DNA of 64,000 bases from an uncultured Christensenellaceae bacterium (GTDB lineage: Bacteria > Bacillota > Clostridia > Christensenellales > UBA3700), in the NCBI GenBank assembly GCA_910587685.1, contig CAJUMY010000004.1:1-64000 (forward strand). Reading direction: 5' to 3'. Of the stretch, positions 17,691 through 26,980 are shown piece by piece. Both the position numbers and the translations under genes were made by a program. Position 1 is the stretch's first letter. Each line of letters opens with the position of its first letter. The notes beneath the pieces are model-generated. The model ran no database searches. It had not been told where the DNA came from and worked only from the letters and a program-made list of their open reading frames with translations.

Positions 17691-18650
17691 ATGAAGTATG
17701 GCGAATGGCTAGACAAATGGATGCGTCTATACGTAAAGCCCGCGGTAAAAGACAAGACGTACAGGAACTACGTCGACATTATAAGGTTATACGTAAAACC
17801 TAAAGTAGGCGAATATGAAATGAACGAACTGGACGGCGTAGTATTGCAACAGTTCGTTATCTCTCTTTTTGAGAGCGGTAACGCGACGACGGGAGAAGGA
17901 TTGGCGGTTTCGACGATATTGCAGACTGTTTCGGTAATAGAACGCTCGCTGATGCAAGCTGTCAAAGTAGGGTATGCAAAAATGACGTTCGACGGTATCA
18001 CGTGCCCTAGAAACGACGAAAAACGAGGCGGCGAAGTTAAATGCTTTACGTTAAAGGAACAGCGAAAAATGGAATCGTACATATTCGGAGCGGCGGACGT
18101 CAGGCTCTACGGCGTTTTGCTCACGCTTTATACCGGGATAAGGATAGGGGAGTTGATGTCTTTGACGTGGAGCGACGTTGATTTTCAAAAAGGATTGCTG
18201 TCCGTATCTAAGACGTGCAGAGACAGTTGGAATAACGGTTATAAAAAGATAGTCGGAACGCCGAAAACAGTAAGTTCTTATAGAGTTATCCCGATACCAA
18301 AGCAGATACTGCCGTATATGAGGTTGCTGAAAAGACAAAGCAACGGCAAATACGTTATCAGCGGTAAACGTAACGACGTATCCGTTCGTTCGTATCAACG
18401 CACGTTTGAAAGACTATTGAAGAGACTTAATATACCGCATAGAAGTTTCCATTCGCTGAGACATACGTTTGCGACTAGAGCGATAGAGAATAATATCGAC
18501 ATTAAGACGCTTTCGGAGGTTATGGGGCATAAAAGTCCCGCGATCACGCTATCGATATACGCTCATTCTCTTGCGCCGCATAAAAAACTCATGATGAATA
18601 AACTCGGAAAGATCCTTATGGGCGGATTCTACTACGTTGACGAAGACTGA
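17691..18650 (+). CDS. tyrosine recombinase / site-specific integrase
   Basis: 319 aa from the ATG at 17691; an in-frame ATG two codons upstream sits too close to the GAGGAGG site. Residues 1-110 form the SAM-like core-binding domain; 125-310 the catalytic domain with TGIRIGEL (Arg), HSLRHTFATRA (His-x-x-Arg), MGHKS and the nucleophile Tyr in SIYAHS. It performs DNA breakage and rejoining at specific sites. Codon use matches the chromosome. No excisionase, phage genes or att duplication were seen beside it, so it may be a lone chromosomal or decayed-element recombinase. Confidence 0.92.
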   Translation: MKYGEWLDKWMRLYVKPAVKDKTYRNYVDIIRLYVKPKVGEYEMNELDGVVLQQFVISLFESGNATTGEGLAVSTILQTVSVIERSLMQAVKVGYAKMTFDGITCPRNDEKRGGEVKCFTLKEQRKMESYIFGAADVRLYGVLLTLYTGIRIGELMSLTWSDVDFQKGLLSVSKTCRDSWNNGYKKIVGTPKTVSSYRVIPIPKQILPYMRLLKRQSNGKYVISGKRNDVSVRSYQRTFERLLKRLNIPHRSFHSLRHTFATRAIENNIDIKTLSEVMGHKSPAITLSIYAHSLAPHKKLMMNKLGKILMGGFYYVDED

Positions 18651-18658
18651 TAAAAAAT

Positions 18659-18689
18659 ACGGAGCGAAAAAGTGATCGGTTCGCTCCGT
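18659..18689. terminator. hairpin downstream of the integrase
   Basis: ACGGAGCGAA (18659-18668) pairs perfectly with TTCGCTCCGT (18680-18689). No T run follows, so terminator function is probable but not certain. Confidence 0.6.
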
Positions 18690-18796
18690 AACTCTTATAA
18701 ATCAATTATATATGAAATTTCTCGGCGTCTTATAAATCGCGTCTTTAGACTCTTCTTTTTTACAAGCGAAAAATTGCTCTGCCGGCATATCGATTA

Positions 18797-19804
18797 TTAC
18801 TTGTATACAGTTAATTTGCCGTCGTTTTTGAGTATCTCTAAACCTTTCTTTGCAAAGAAAAATTTGCCTGAAAATACGTTACGCCACCAACCGAACATAA
18901 ACGGAGTGTAGCGAAAATATTTTTCGACCTCTTGTATGAGCGCAAGATAGCACATCATTACGGCGTAACGTATATTGGTTTCGCGGTTTGCCTCGACGGG
19001 CTCGTTGCTTACTGCGTTATACGCTTCGAAACTTGAGGTTTTGTTTTCTAAAGTATGAGCGCATTCAAGACATACGAAGTCGGCTATCCTATCGCCCCAA
19101 AAACAGCGTTCGGGATCTATCCAGTATGATAATAGATCGTCTCCGCTCTTCTTGACTAGGATATTCGGCGTCCAAATGTCGAAGTTGACCATAGAGCAGT
19201 CGGCTTTTTTGAGTATACCCTCATACTTATCTATGTAGAAAAGAAGTTTTTTGCCGAGACGCGAGTTACGGCGTTTACATTTTGCCGAGCGTATGAGAGA
19301 TACTGTCATCGCTCTTATCGCTTCGCTCCAGTCGGGATAGAGTCCGTTTTGGATATATCCGAATTTTTCGCCCTTTACGGCGTGCATAGACGCCGCCATC
19401 TTTGCCATGCTTTGTTGTATCTTATCGAGTTCGCCGTCGGTAAAGTTTTCTTTAAGAGGTTCTTTCCCGTCGATTTTCTCCATTATGAAATAGTCTGCGG
19501 GGATCGTCTCTTTGCTGAAATCGCAAAAGTAAACTTCGGGTACGCGGATATCGGTATCTTTTCTCATTCTTTCATACCAATATACTTCGGCGCGCATCAT
19601 ATCCTTTTCGTACTCGAGAATACCGTCATTGTTTTGCGGCGCGATCTTGAGAACGTATTCCTTATTTTCCAACGTGACGCAGTATACTGCGTTGAATTCG
19701 CCTGCTCCGAGAGGAGATATTTTGTTTACGTCTCCGAGGCCGGCTTTTTGGAATATCGTTTGCGTCGTTTTAAGGTCTATGTCATATTTCGTTCTGCTTT
19801 TCAT
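18797..19804 (-). CDS. aminoglycoside-phosphotransferase-like kinase
   Basis: 335 aa with an APH-type protein-kinase-like fold. LGAGEFNAVYCVTL is the nucleotide-binding loop; EYVLKIAP has the ATP-binding Lys; YFIMEKIDG is the hinge; MVNFDIWTPNILV is the catalytic loop; YWIDPERCFWGDRIADF is the metal-binding DPE segment. The usual H-G-D of the catalytic loop reads N-F-D here, keeping only the Asp. It phosphorylates an unknown small substrate and need not confer drug resistance. Convergent with the integrase gene, ending 147 bp after it. Confidence 0.82.
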   Translation of the reverse strand: MKSRTKYDIDLKTTQTIFQKAGLGDVNKISPLGAGEFNAVYCVTLENKEYVLKIAPQNNDGILEYEKDMMRAEVYWYERMRKDTDIRVPEVYFCDFSKETIPADYFIMEKIDGKEPLKENFTDGELDKIQQSMAKMAASMHAVKGEKFGYIQNGLYPDWSEAIRAMTVSLIRSAKCKRRNSRLGKKLLFYIDKYEGILKKADCSMVNFDIWTPNILVKKSGDDLLSYWIDPERCFWGDRIADFVCLECAHTLENKTSSFEAYNAVSNEPVEANRETNIRYAVMMCYLALIQEVEKYFRYTPFMFGWWRNVFSGKFFFAKKGLEILKNDGKLTVYK

Positions 19805-19924
19805 AAGTTTCCCCTTTATATTAAATATCTAAATTATGTATGTGTAAAATCAATATTTCCGAAAACGTGTTTGAAGCCGATTGGGTGGACGCTATTCGAA
19901 AATATGATTGGTTTATCTATATGT

Positions 19925-21763
19925 TTACTTATTGATCTTGATTCTACCCGATCTTATATCGTCTCTCATTCTGAGAGTGGGGTCTAGTATCTTTTTTCTT
20001 ATCCTTATCGATTTCGGAGTTATCTCGAGCAGTTCGTTATCTTCGATGAATTCAATAGCTTCTTCAAGACTCAGTTCCTTTGGTCTCGATAGTTTGAGGG
20101 CGTCGTCGGAGCCTGAAGCTCTGCAGTTCGAAAGGTGTTTTTCTTTGCATATATTCACGACGATATCTTCGGCTTTGGGAGAATAACCGATGACTTCGCC
20201 TTGATATACGTCGACAGCCGCGCCTACGAAAAGAGTGCCCCTTTCCTGCGCGTTAAAGAGACCGTAAGCCGTGCTTTTGCCCGTTTCGTGCGCTATGAGA
20301 GAACCGTTGTTACGTCTTGGAATATCGCCCTTATACGGCTCGTAGCCCTCGAAAAGCGTGTTGATTATTCCTTCGCCCTTGGTGTCTGTCAAAAAGTCGC
20401 TCTTGTATCCGATAAGTCCTCTTGTGGGGATCACGAATTCGAGTCTCATTCTCGAGCCGACGCTATTCATGTTCTTGAGTTCGCCCTTTCTTGGTCCGAG
20501 TCTTTCCATGACGACGCCGACGGATTCGCTCGGAACGTCTATGATGACCTTTTCCATTGGCTCGTAGGTTATGTCTCCGATTTTTTTATTCATGACCTTT
20601 GGCTTTCCGACTTGGAATTCATAGCCTTCGCGTCTCATGTTTTCTATGAGTATAGAAAGGTGTATCTCGCCTCGTCCCGCTACGTGGAAAGTATCTTTGC
20701 TCTCTCCGTCGCTGACTCTAAGAGACACGTCTTTGAGAAGTTCCTTATATAGACGTTCGCGCAGATTTCTCGAAGTAACGTATTTGCCTTCTTTGCCTGC
20801 GAATGGAGAATTGTTGACTGAAAACTCCATTTCGAGAGTGGGTTCGGAGACGTTTACGAACGGTAACGCTTCGCGGACTATAGGATCGCATATTGTGTTG
20901 CCGATATTGATGTTTTCTATTCCCGATACGCACACTATGTCGCCGACCGTCGCGCTCGCGCACGATACTCGGTTAAGATTTTCTATCTCATAGAGATTGG
21001 ATATTTTCGCTTTGTACGGAGCGATGTTTCCAGTGAAGTCTTCGACGGCTATCTCGGTATTGACGCTTATAGTTCCTCTCGCTATTCTGCCTATGCCTAT
21101 TCTGCCTACGTAGTCGTTATAGTCTATCGCGGATACGAGCATCTGAAGAGGTTCGTTCTCTTCGCCTTCGGGGCAGGGGATATTTTCGAGGATCGTGTCG
21201 AACAACGGCGTTAAGTCGGCGTCTTGCTTTTCGCGGGACAAAGAAGCCGTGCCTTGACGTCCAGAACAGTACACGACGGGATATTCGAATGCCTCTTCGC
21301 CTGCGCCGAGGTCTATAAGAAGGTCGAACACCTCGTTCTCCACCTCTTGAAGACGGGCGTCGGGTTTATCTACTTTGTTGATAACTATTATTACCGCTAG
21401 CTTTAGTTCGAGAGCCTTTTGGAGAACGAATCTGGTCTGCGGCATCGTTCCTTCGTACGCGTCGACGAGCAGAAGAACGCCGTCGATCATCTTGAGCACC
21501 CTTTCCACTTCGCCTCCGAAGTCGGCGTGTCCGGGGGTGTCGACGATATTTATTTTTACGTCTTTGTAGTGTACCGAAGTATTTTTTGCGAGTATCGTTA
21601 TGCCTCTTTCTTTTTCTATGTCGTTATTATCCATTATTCTGTCGGGCGCGTCTTGATTCTGCCTGAATACTCCGCACTGTTTGAGCATGGCGTCGACGAG
21701 CGTCGTTTTGCCGTGGTCGACGTGCGCTATTATTGCGATATTTCTTAAATCGGTTCTTTTCAT
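19925..21763 (-). CDS. typA: translational GTPase TypA/BipA
   Basis: 612 aa, the usual length. G1 is IAIIAHVDHGKTTLVDAML; IMDNNDIEKERGITI is the switch I/G2 region; DTPGHADFGGEVER is G3; NKVDKPDAR is G4; YCSGRQG is G5. EF-G-like domains follow and the C-terminus holds the BipA-specific domain (GTLFVGAAVDVYQGEVIG). It binds the ribosome and supports 50S assembly and stress adaptation. Start ATG lies behind GGAGT. Single gene with its own 350 bp upstream region. Confidence 0.97.
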   Translation of the reverse strand: MKRTDLRNIAIIAHVDHGKTTLVDAMLKQCGVFRQNQDAPDRIMDNNDIEKERGITILAKNTSVHYKDVKINIVDTPGHADFGGEVERVLKMIDGVLLLVDAYEGTMPQTRFVLQKALELKLAVIIVINKVDKPDARLQEVENEVFDLLIDLGAGEEAFEYPVVYCSGRQGTASLSREKQDADLTPLFDTILENIPCPEGEENEPLQMLVSAIDYNDYVGRIGIGRIARGTISVNTEIAVEDFTGNIAPYKAKISNLYEIENLNRVSCASATVGDIVCVSGIENINIGNTICDPIVREALPFVNVSEPTLEMEFSVNNSPFAGKEGKYVTSRNLRERLYKELLKDVSLRVSDGESKDTFHVAGRGEIHLSILIENMRREGYEFQVGKPKVMNKKIGDITYEPMEKVIIDVPSESVGVVMERLGPRKGELKNMNSVGSRMRLEFVIPTRGLIGYKSDFLTDTKGEGIINTLFEGYEPYKGDIPRRNNGSLIAHETGKSTAYGLFNAQERGTLFVGAAVDVYQGEVIGYSPKAEDIVVNICKEKHLSNCRASGSDDALKLSRPKELSLEEAIEFIEDNELLEITPKSIRIRKKILDPTLRMRDDIRSGRIKINK

Positions 21764-22117
21764 ATGTCACTCCGAAAAATTATTACGTATATATTATTTT
21801 CTCCAATAAGTATAGAATAAATTAAAAAATTTGTGTATCGAATTGAGCGTTATTTTTGAAAAAACGGAAAAAAGATTTGCTTGATTCAACTGTTACGGTT
21901 CAAAAAGGTTAAGAATATAAGCTAAAAGCGCGAAATAGCAGAATTAATATATCGTTTTGAGATAGAGTAACGAATGCTATAATACTTGGATATATAACGC
22001 GTAATTTGCATCAACGCATTGCAATTTCAAGTCAAATATGTTAATATTTCTATAAAGTAAAAGTAAAATACGGCGACTGAAATATATGAAAAATCATTAT
22101 GGTCAAAGGAGTATCTA
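21764..22117. other. 354 bp divergent intergenic region
   Basis: Lies between leftward typA and rightward oxidoreductase genes, so it holds both promoters. AAAGGAG precedes the oxidoreductase ATG. Nothing else recognised. Confidence 0.5.
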
Positions 22118-23269
22118 ATGAGCGCTTCAAGGTATGACGTTATTGTGATAGGAGGAGGAGCGTCGGGAGTTGCGGCGGCGATCATGCTCGCAAGAAGAGG
22201 GAAAAAGGTCCTCATACTCGAATCGCAGGATAGGATACTTAAGAAATTGCTTGCGACTGGCAACGGTAGATGTAATTTTACCAACGACGGCGTATCGAAA
22301 GAAAGGTATAACTGCGACTTTGCGGAGACGGCGATAGGAAGATTCGATTATCGTGAAGCAGTCTCATTTTTTAACAGCTTAGGCGTGCTCACCGCCAATG
22401 AGGAAGGAAGAGAGTATCCGTATTCGCGTCAGGCCAATACGGTCGTGAACGCAATGCTGAGAGAGCTCAAAAGACTCGGAGTTACGGTGCTTACCGAGAG
22501 TAAAGCGGTCAAGATAAACAAGGGCTTTTCAGTCTCGACGGGTAACGGAGCACACTGTGCCGACAACGTGATAGTCGCGACGGGAAGCAACGCGACGAGC
22601 GGAACGCTGAGCTATTATCTTGTCAACGAATTTGGGCATAAGGTATCTATATGTACGCCGTCTTTGACATATCTTAAGTGCGATAAACAGTATGTGGAGG
22701 GGCTTTCTGGTATCAGAATAAAGGCGGCGATGTCTGCGAGCGTCAAGGGAAGGATCGTCAGAAGGAGCGGAGAGATATTATTCAAGGATAACGCCGTATC
22801 GGGCGTTTTGGCGTTCGAGTTTTCCAGCTTTTTCGCAAGGCGTGAGGTCGACGACGGATATATTTCCATTGATATGCTTGACAAGGTGAGCGACGCGGAG
22901 CTGGAAAAAGTCACGGGCGGAGATTTTTCGAAAATATCAGAAACACTCGAAGGATTGCTTCCGAGACCGCTTGCGGAACTCATAGCTAAGAAATCGGGAA
23001 CTAACGAGCTCAGAGCCAAGAGACTCCTGCGCGATTACCGTATCCCCGTGACGGGGCTCGGCGATATAAAGAACGCTCAGGTCGTGAGCGGAGGGCTTCT
23101 CGTAAAAGATTTCGATAAAGAGACGATGGAGTCAAGGTTTGAAAAAGGATTATACGCTATAGGTGAAGTTCTCGACGTCGACGGCGAGTGCGGAGGCTAT
23201 AATTTGCATTGGGCGTGGGCTTCGGCAAACGCGGCGGTAAAAAAAATATCGGGAGAGAATAATGAGTAA
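22118..23269 (+). CDS. BaiN/HI0933-type FAD-dependent oxidoreductase
   Basis: 383 aa. VIVIGGGASGVAAAIMLARRGKKVLILE near the N-terminus is a Rossmann FAD-binding motif, followed by the family-specific KKLLATGNGRCNFTN. C-terminal GLYAIGEVLDVDGECGGYNLHWAWASA closes the FAD site. This is the HI0933 (YhiN) family, to which the bile-acid enzyme BaiN also belongs; the substrate here is unknown. Its stop overlaps the start of the next FAD enzyme by 8 bp, so both are translated from one mRNA. Confidence 0.92.
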   Translation: MSASRYDVIVIGGGASGVAAAIMLARRGKKVLILESQDRILKKLLATGNGRCNFTNDGVSKERYNCDFAETAIGRFDYREAVSFFNSLGVLTANEEGREYPYSRQANTVVNAMLRELKRLGVTVLTESKAVKINKGFSVSTGNGAHCADNVIVATGSNATSGTLSYYLVNEFGHKVSICTPSLTYLKCDKQYVEGLSGIRIKAAMSASVKGRIVRRSGEILFKDNAVSGVLAFEFSSFFARREVDDGYISIDMLDKVSDAELEKVTGGDFSKISETLEGLLPRPLAELIAKKSGTNELRAKRLLRDYRIPVTGLGDIKNAQVVSGGLLVKDFDKETMESRFEKGLYAIGEVLDVDGECGGYNLHWAWASANAAVKKISGENNE

Positions 23270-24848
23270 CGAAAAGAGAGAACATTGCGAGACGGCTGTC
23301 AAGATCTCCGATATAAAACTTCCGCTTAATTATACGGAGGAAGATATATTGCGCGAGATAAGGCGAAAGCTCAAGAACGCGCCGAAAGACGTTAGGTATA
23401 AGATAATCAAAAAGTCGGTGGACGCGCGCCGCAGAGAATACGTGGTATATAATATAACTGTCGCCGTTTACGGCGTGAAGGGAGATAAAAATCTGCCTGT
23501 CTATGAAGAAGGTCTCGCATTGGATGGATTTCTTTTGAAAAACGGACTTACGGGCAAAAGAGGAAGGGTCGTCGTGGTAGGAGCGGGTCCGTCGGGACTT
23601 TTTGCGGCGCTCACGCTTGCGTACGGGGGAGTGAAAGTCGTCTTGATAGAGCGAGGCTCGAACGTCGATAAGCGTACTTCGGACGTAAATAATTTCAGGA
23701 ATACGCTCGCGGGTCTAAATACCGAATCCAATATACAGTTCGGAGAAGGGGGCGCGGGAACTTTTTCCGACGGCAAGCTGAATACGGGAGTAAACAGCGA
23801 ATTTATAGATACGGCGCTTAGAGAATTTCACCGTTTCGGCGCGGAAGAGGACGTTCTTTATATGCAACGTCCGCACGTCGGCACCGATTATCTCGTCAAG
23901 ATAGTGAAGAATATGAGACGCAAGATCGTCGAACTCGGCGGAGAAGTACTCTTCGATACGAAAGTGAGCGGTGTTGTTACGAGGAACGGCGTCATAAAAG
24001 GCGTTCGTTTGGCGAACGATACCGTTATCGACGCCGATAAAGTAATATTCGCTATAGGTCACAGCGCGAGGGATACCTTCGAAATGCTCCTTAGCAGCGG
24101 CGTTATGATGACGAGCAAGGCGTTTTCTATAGGGGTAAGGATCGAACATCTGCAAAAGGATATAAGTTTCGCGCAGTACGGCAGCGCTTATAAAAAGTTG
24201 CCGCCGGCAGACTATAGGTTAAGCTGTCATTTGGATAACGGCAGATCGCTATACACGTTCTGTATGTGCCCCGGCGGCGAGGTCGTTCCCGCCGCAAGCG
24301 AGAATGGCGGTATAGTAACGAACGGAATGAGTCTTCACGCAAGAGACGGCGAGAATGCAAATTCGGCGCTTCTTGTAGGCGTAGATCAAAGCGATTTCGG
24401 CGATACGGCGCTCGCGGGCGTGGATTTCCAAAGGAAATACGAGCGGCTTGCATATAATATCTCTTCATCGTATAGAGCTCCCGTTATGACTGTCGGCGAT
24501 TTGCTTGCAGGAAAGGGTCTTCACGGCGTCGGAAACGTCAGACCGACGTATGGCGGATTCGTCAATGCGGATATCAGGGAGTGTCTGCCGAATTACGTCG
24601 TAGATACTATAAAGGAAGGAATTTCGGTATTCGGAAGGAAGATAAAGGGTTTCGACAGCTCTGACGCAGTGTTGACGGGCGTTGAAACGAGATCCAGTTC
24701 GCCGGTTCGTATACTTAGGAACGCGAAGAGAGAGAGCAATATCGGCGGACTCTATCCCGTCGGCGAAGGCGCTGGATACGCGGGAGGCATTACGAGCGCG
24801 TCCGTAGACGGTATAAAGACCGCTATAGCGATACTCGAGACGCTATAA
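23262..24848 (+). CDS. FAD-dependent dehydrogenase, COG2509 family
   Basis: 528 aa. Residues 1-100 form an N-terminal alpha/beta domain (LKNAPKDVRYKIIKKSVDARRR). GRVVVVGAGPSGLFAALTLAYGG is the FAD Rossmann motif; NIQFGEGGAGTFSDGKLNTG and the SIGVRIEH segment are typical of the COG2509 uncharacterised dehydrogenases; GLYPVGEGAGYAGGITSA is the C-terminal FAD contact. Reaction unknown. Overlaps the preceding FAD oxidoreductase gene by 8 bp. A terminator follows 47 bp after the stop. Confidence 0.92.
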   Translation: MSNEKREHCETAVKISDIKLPLNYTEEDILREIRRKLKNAPKDVRYKIIKKSVDARRREYVVYNITVAVYGVKGDKNLPVYEEGLALDGFLLKNGLTGKRGRVVVVGAGPSGLFAALTLAYGGVKVVLIERGSNVDKRTSDVNNFRNTLAGLNTESNIQFGEGGAGTFSDGKLNTGVNSEFIDTALREFHRFGAEEDVLYMQRPHVGTDYLVKIVKNMRRKIVELGGEVLFDTKVSGVVTRNGVIKGVRLANDTVIDADKVIFAIGHSARDTFEMLLSSGVMMTSKAFSIGVRIEHLQKDISFAQYGSAYKKLPPADYRLSCHLDNGRSLYTFCMCPGGEVVPAASENGGIVTNGMSLHARDGENANSALLVGVDQSDFGDTALAGVDFQRKYERLAYNISSSYRAPVMTVGDLLAGKGLHGVGNVRPTYGGFVNADIRECLPNYVVDTIKEGISVFGRKIKGFDSSDAVLTGVETRSSSPVRILRNAKRESNIGGLYPVGEGAGYAGGITSASVDGIKTAIAILETL

Positions 24849-24894
24849 GTCGGTTTAATTTATAAAGATTTCAAACAAAGTCGATAAAAAAGAG

Positions 24895-24930
24895 TATCCG
24901 AGATTGGCGTATGCGTTCTCGGATATTTTT
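24895..24930 (+). terminator. intrinsic terminator after the FAD gene pair
   Basis: TATCCGAGA (24895-24903) pairs with TCTCGGATA (24917-24925), then a run of five T. Confidence 0.85.
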
Positions 24931-24997
24931 ATTTGAAGCGTTTCGGCGCAAGTTCCAGCTTACCGCAGGACGGAGATAAGTTAGCTAAACGTATAAA

Positions 24998-25029
24998 AAT
25001 TACCGTCCGAATAATCGAACGGTAATTTT
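24998..25029. terminator. hairpin serving the leftward small gene
   Basis: AATTACCGT and ACGGTAATT form a perfect 9 bp stem with flanking A and T tracts. It lies 34 bp past the stop of the leftward 90-aa gene and can act in both directions. Confidence 0.7.
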
Positions 25030-25062
25030 GAATTTAACAGCACATATATATAGGTTTTGATA

Positions 25063-25335
25063 TTAATTCTTTTTCTTTTCCACGACGTTTTCTATTTCGA
25101 AATATCTCAGCTCGACCGATTCGATGAAGTCGCTCGGATAAAATTTCAAGTTGTTGAAGCGTTTGAAGTGCATAAAATTGCTTTTTATCAAGACGGGCGT
25201 CGGCAAGTCAAGCGTGTAGCATATTTCTCTCAGCATTTCTTCGAGATTGCCGTACGTAAGAGCTCTGTTAGTCTCGTATACGGTGTCTTTTGCGACGATA
25301 GTGTCTTTTTCGATTATTTTTGCCCATATTCTCAT
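25063..25335 (-). CDS. conserved-looking small hypothetical protein
   Basis: 90 aa, soluble, mixed alpha/beta, with a lysine-rich tail. It begins MRIWAKIIEKDTIVAKDTVYE and contains LREICYTLDLPTPVLIKSN, which is reminiscent of small uncharacterised clostridial proteins. The ATG has an AGAAAAG-type upstream site. It is followed by a terminator and faces the rex gene divergently. No function can be assigned. Confidence 0.6.
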   Translation of the reverse strand: MRIWAKIIEKDTIVAKDTVYETNRALTYGNLEEMLREICYTLDLPTPVLIKSNFMHFKRFNNLKFYPSDFIESVELRYFEIENVVEKKKN

Positions 25336-25437
25336 AGCTTTTCTCCGAGACTGCTTTTATTTCGATAGTTATTGTATACAATTTGCATTAAATTGTCAAA
25401 TATTTGTCAATATCTTGATAAGAGTGGAAAAAACCTC

Positions 25438-25466
25438 TTGACAAAACGGGAGAAAAAAACTAAAAT
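25438..25466 (+). promoter_or_regulatory. sigma-A promoter of rex
   Basis: TTGACA (25438-25443), 17 bp spacer, TAAAAT (25461-25466). The following TTAGTTATTAATTAA only weakly resembles a Rex operator (TTGTTAA-N4-TTAACAA), so autoregulation is possible but unproven. Confidence 0.75.
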
Positions 25467-25517
25467 GTTAGTTATTAATTAATACGCATAATTATTTCTG
25501 CAAAAAAGGACATAAAG

Positions 25518-26138
25518 ATGGCAAAAAAGATTTCACAGGCGGTTGTAAAGAGACTTCCGAGATACTATAGATATCTTGAGACATTGGAAAACGAGGGCGT
25601 CAGTCGCGTTTCGTCGTCCTCCCTTGCGGAATTGCTGGATATTACCGCTTCTCAGGTAAGACAGGACTTTTGCAATTTCGGCGGATTCGGACAGCAAGGC
25701 TACGGCTACGACGTATCGAAACTAAAGAAAGAGATCCAGAAGATAATAGGTCTCGACAGGAATTACAACTTGATAATCATCGGAGCGGGAAATATAGGAA
25801 GAGCGCTCGCCGGTTATAAAGGATTTTCGAGCGAAGGCTTTTTCGTCAAGGCTCTTTTCGACGTGAAAGTCGACGAAAAAGAGACCAACGGCGTCGGGAT
25901 ATTTCATATGGACGCGCTCGGCGAATACGTTAAGAACAATAAGGTCGATATCGCGGTCATCACGACGCAGGGTTCGGTAGCGCCGAGCGTATGCGACGAA
26001 CTCGTTTCGCTCGGTATAAAGAATATATGGAACTTCGCGCCGATAGATCTTTCCGTTCCGAGCGACGTTACGGTCGAGAATATTTCTATGAGCGAGAGCC
26101 TTTACGTTCTCTCATATAGAATGAACAACGAAGCGTGA
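25518..26138 (+). CDS. rex: redox-sensing transcriptional repressor Rex
   Basis: 206 aa. Residues 1-75 are the winged helix (LPRYYRYLETL, then SSSLAELLDITASQVRQDFCNFGGFGQQGYGY). The rest is a Rossmann domain with IIIGAGNIGRALAGY for NAD(H). Rex dimers bind operators of fermentation and NADH-reoxidation genes and let go when NADH/NAD+ rises. The length and the conserved R-Q-D-F/GxGxGYDV segment are canonical. Transcribed from the promoter at 25438; a hairpin follows at 26207. Confidence 0.97.
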   Translation: MAKKISQAVVKRLPRYYRYLETLENEGVSRVSSSSLAELLDITASQVRQDFCNFGGFGQQGYGYDVSKLKKEIQKIIGLDRNYNLIIIGAGNIGRALAGYKGFSSEGFFVKALFDVKVDEKETNGVGIFHMDALGEYVKNNKVDIAVITTQGSVAPSVCDELVSLGIKNIWNFAPIDLSVPSDVTVENISMSESLYVLSYRMNNEA

Positions 26139-26206
26139 GACCGGCAAGAGAAATAGTGATTTTTGCATAAAAGAGCGTATGTTTTAGCGTAGATAAGGCA
26201 AAATTT

Positions 26207-26236
26207 AACGTCAACGTAAAGAGCGTTGACGTTTGT
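26207..26236 (+). terminator. hairpin between rex and greA
   Basis: AACGTCAACG (26207-26216) pairs perfectly with CGTTGACGTT (26224-26233). The following T run is short, so termination may be partial. Confidence 0.6.
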
Positions 26237-26291
26237 ATAAAACTCATCGGTGTTAAATCGATAGATTGGTATGAAAAGGAGCTTGAACAAG

Positions 26292-26765
26292 ATGGGAAAA
26301 GAGATTGTAATGACTAAGGAAGGTTATGAAAAACTGCAGGAGAAATACGATCATCTCGTAAAGGTCAGGAGACTCGAGGTCGCCGAACAGTTAAAGGCGG
26401 CGAGAGAACTCGGGGATCTCAGCGAAAACGCCGAATACGACGCGGCTAAAGACGAACAGGCGGCTATCGAAGGCGAGATTAAAAAGATAGAGGAACAACT
26501 GCATAACGTCAGGATTATAGATGATAACCCAGGCAAGAAGAATACCGTGAATCTCGGAAGCACGGTAAAACTTTACGACCTGAAATGGGACGAAGAGCTC
26601 GTCTATACGATAGTGGGCTCGACCGAAGCCGACATCAATAACAACAAGATAAGCAACGAATCGGCGATAGCGAAGGGTATTTTGGGAAGAAAGAAAGGCG
26701 ATACCTGCGATATAACGGCGCCTAACGGAGATATTTTCCAAGTGCTGATAAAGGAAGTCAAGTGA
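26292..26765 (+). CDS. greA: transcription elongation factor GreA
   Basis: 157 aa, standard GreA length. The N-terminal coiled coil (about 1-75) includes MTKEGYEKLQEKYDHL and the tip acidic residues in DLSENAEYDAAKDEQ; the C-terminal FKBP-like domain has VNLGSTVKLYD and SNESAIAKGILGRKKGD. It rescues backtracked RNA polymerase by stimulating transcript cleavage. The ATG at 26292 has AAAGGAG upstream; the in-frame ATG seven codons earlier overlaps that site. It lies 215 bp upstream of lysS, as a greA-lysS pair often does. Confidence 0.96.
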   Translation: MGKEIVMTKEGYEKLQEKYDHLVKVRRLEVAEQLKAARELGDLSENAEYDAAKDEQAAIEGEIKKIEEQLHNVRIIDDNPGKKNTVNLGSTVKLYDLKWDEELVYTIVGSTEADINNNKISNESAIAKGILGRKKGDTCDITAPNGDIFQVLIKEVK

Positions 26766-26980
26766 TCGCAAGGGAACTGAGTCCAAGATAGGGAAGTCAA
26801 CGAAACGGAAGAGAAATAACGTATTCATTACGTTTTGAAGGAAAGGAACCGATTCGAAAGTTAAGACGAATATAATTAAAATGCGGAAGTCCAAAAGAAG
26901 CCGTATTCATAATAGAATAAAACGAAAAAATCCGCAAGGGTAGACCAAAGCTGCTATATTGCGTGAAAGGAGTAAACAAA

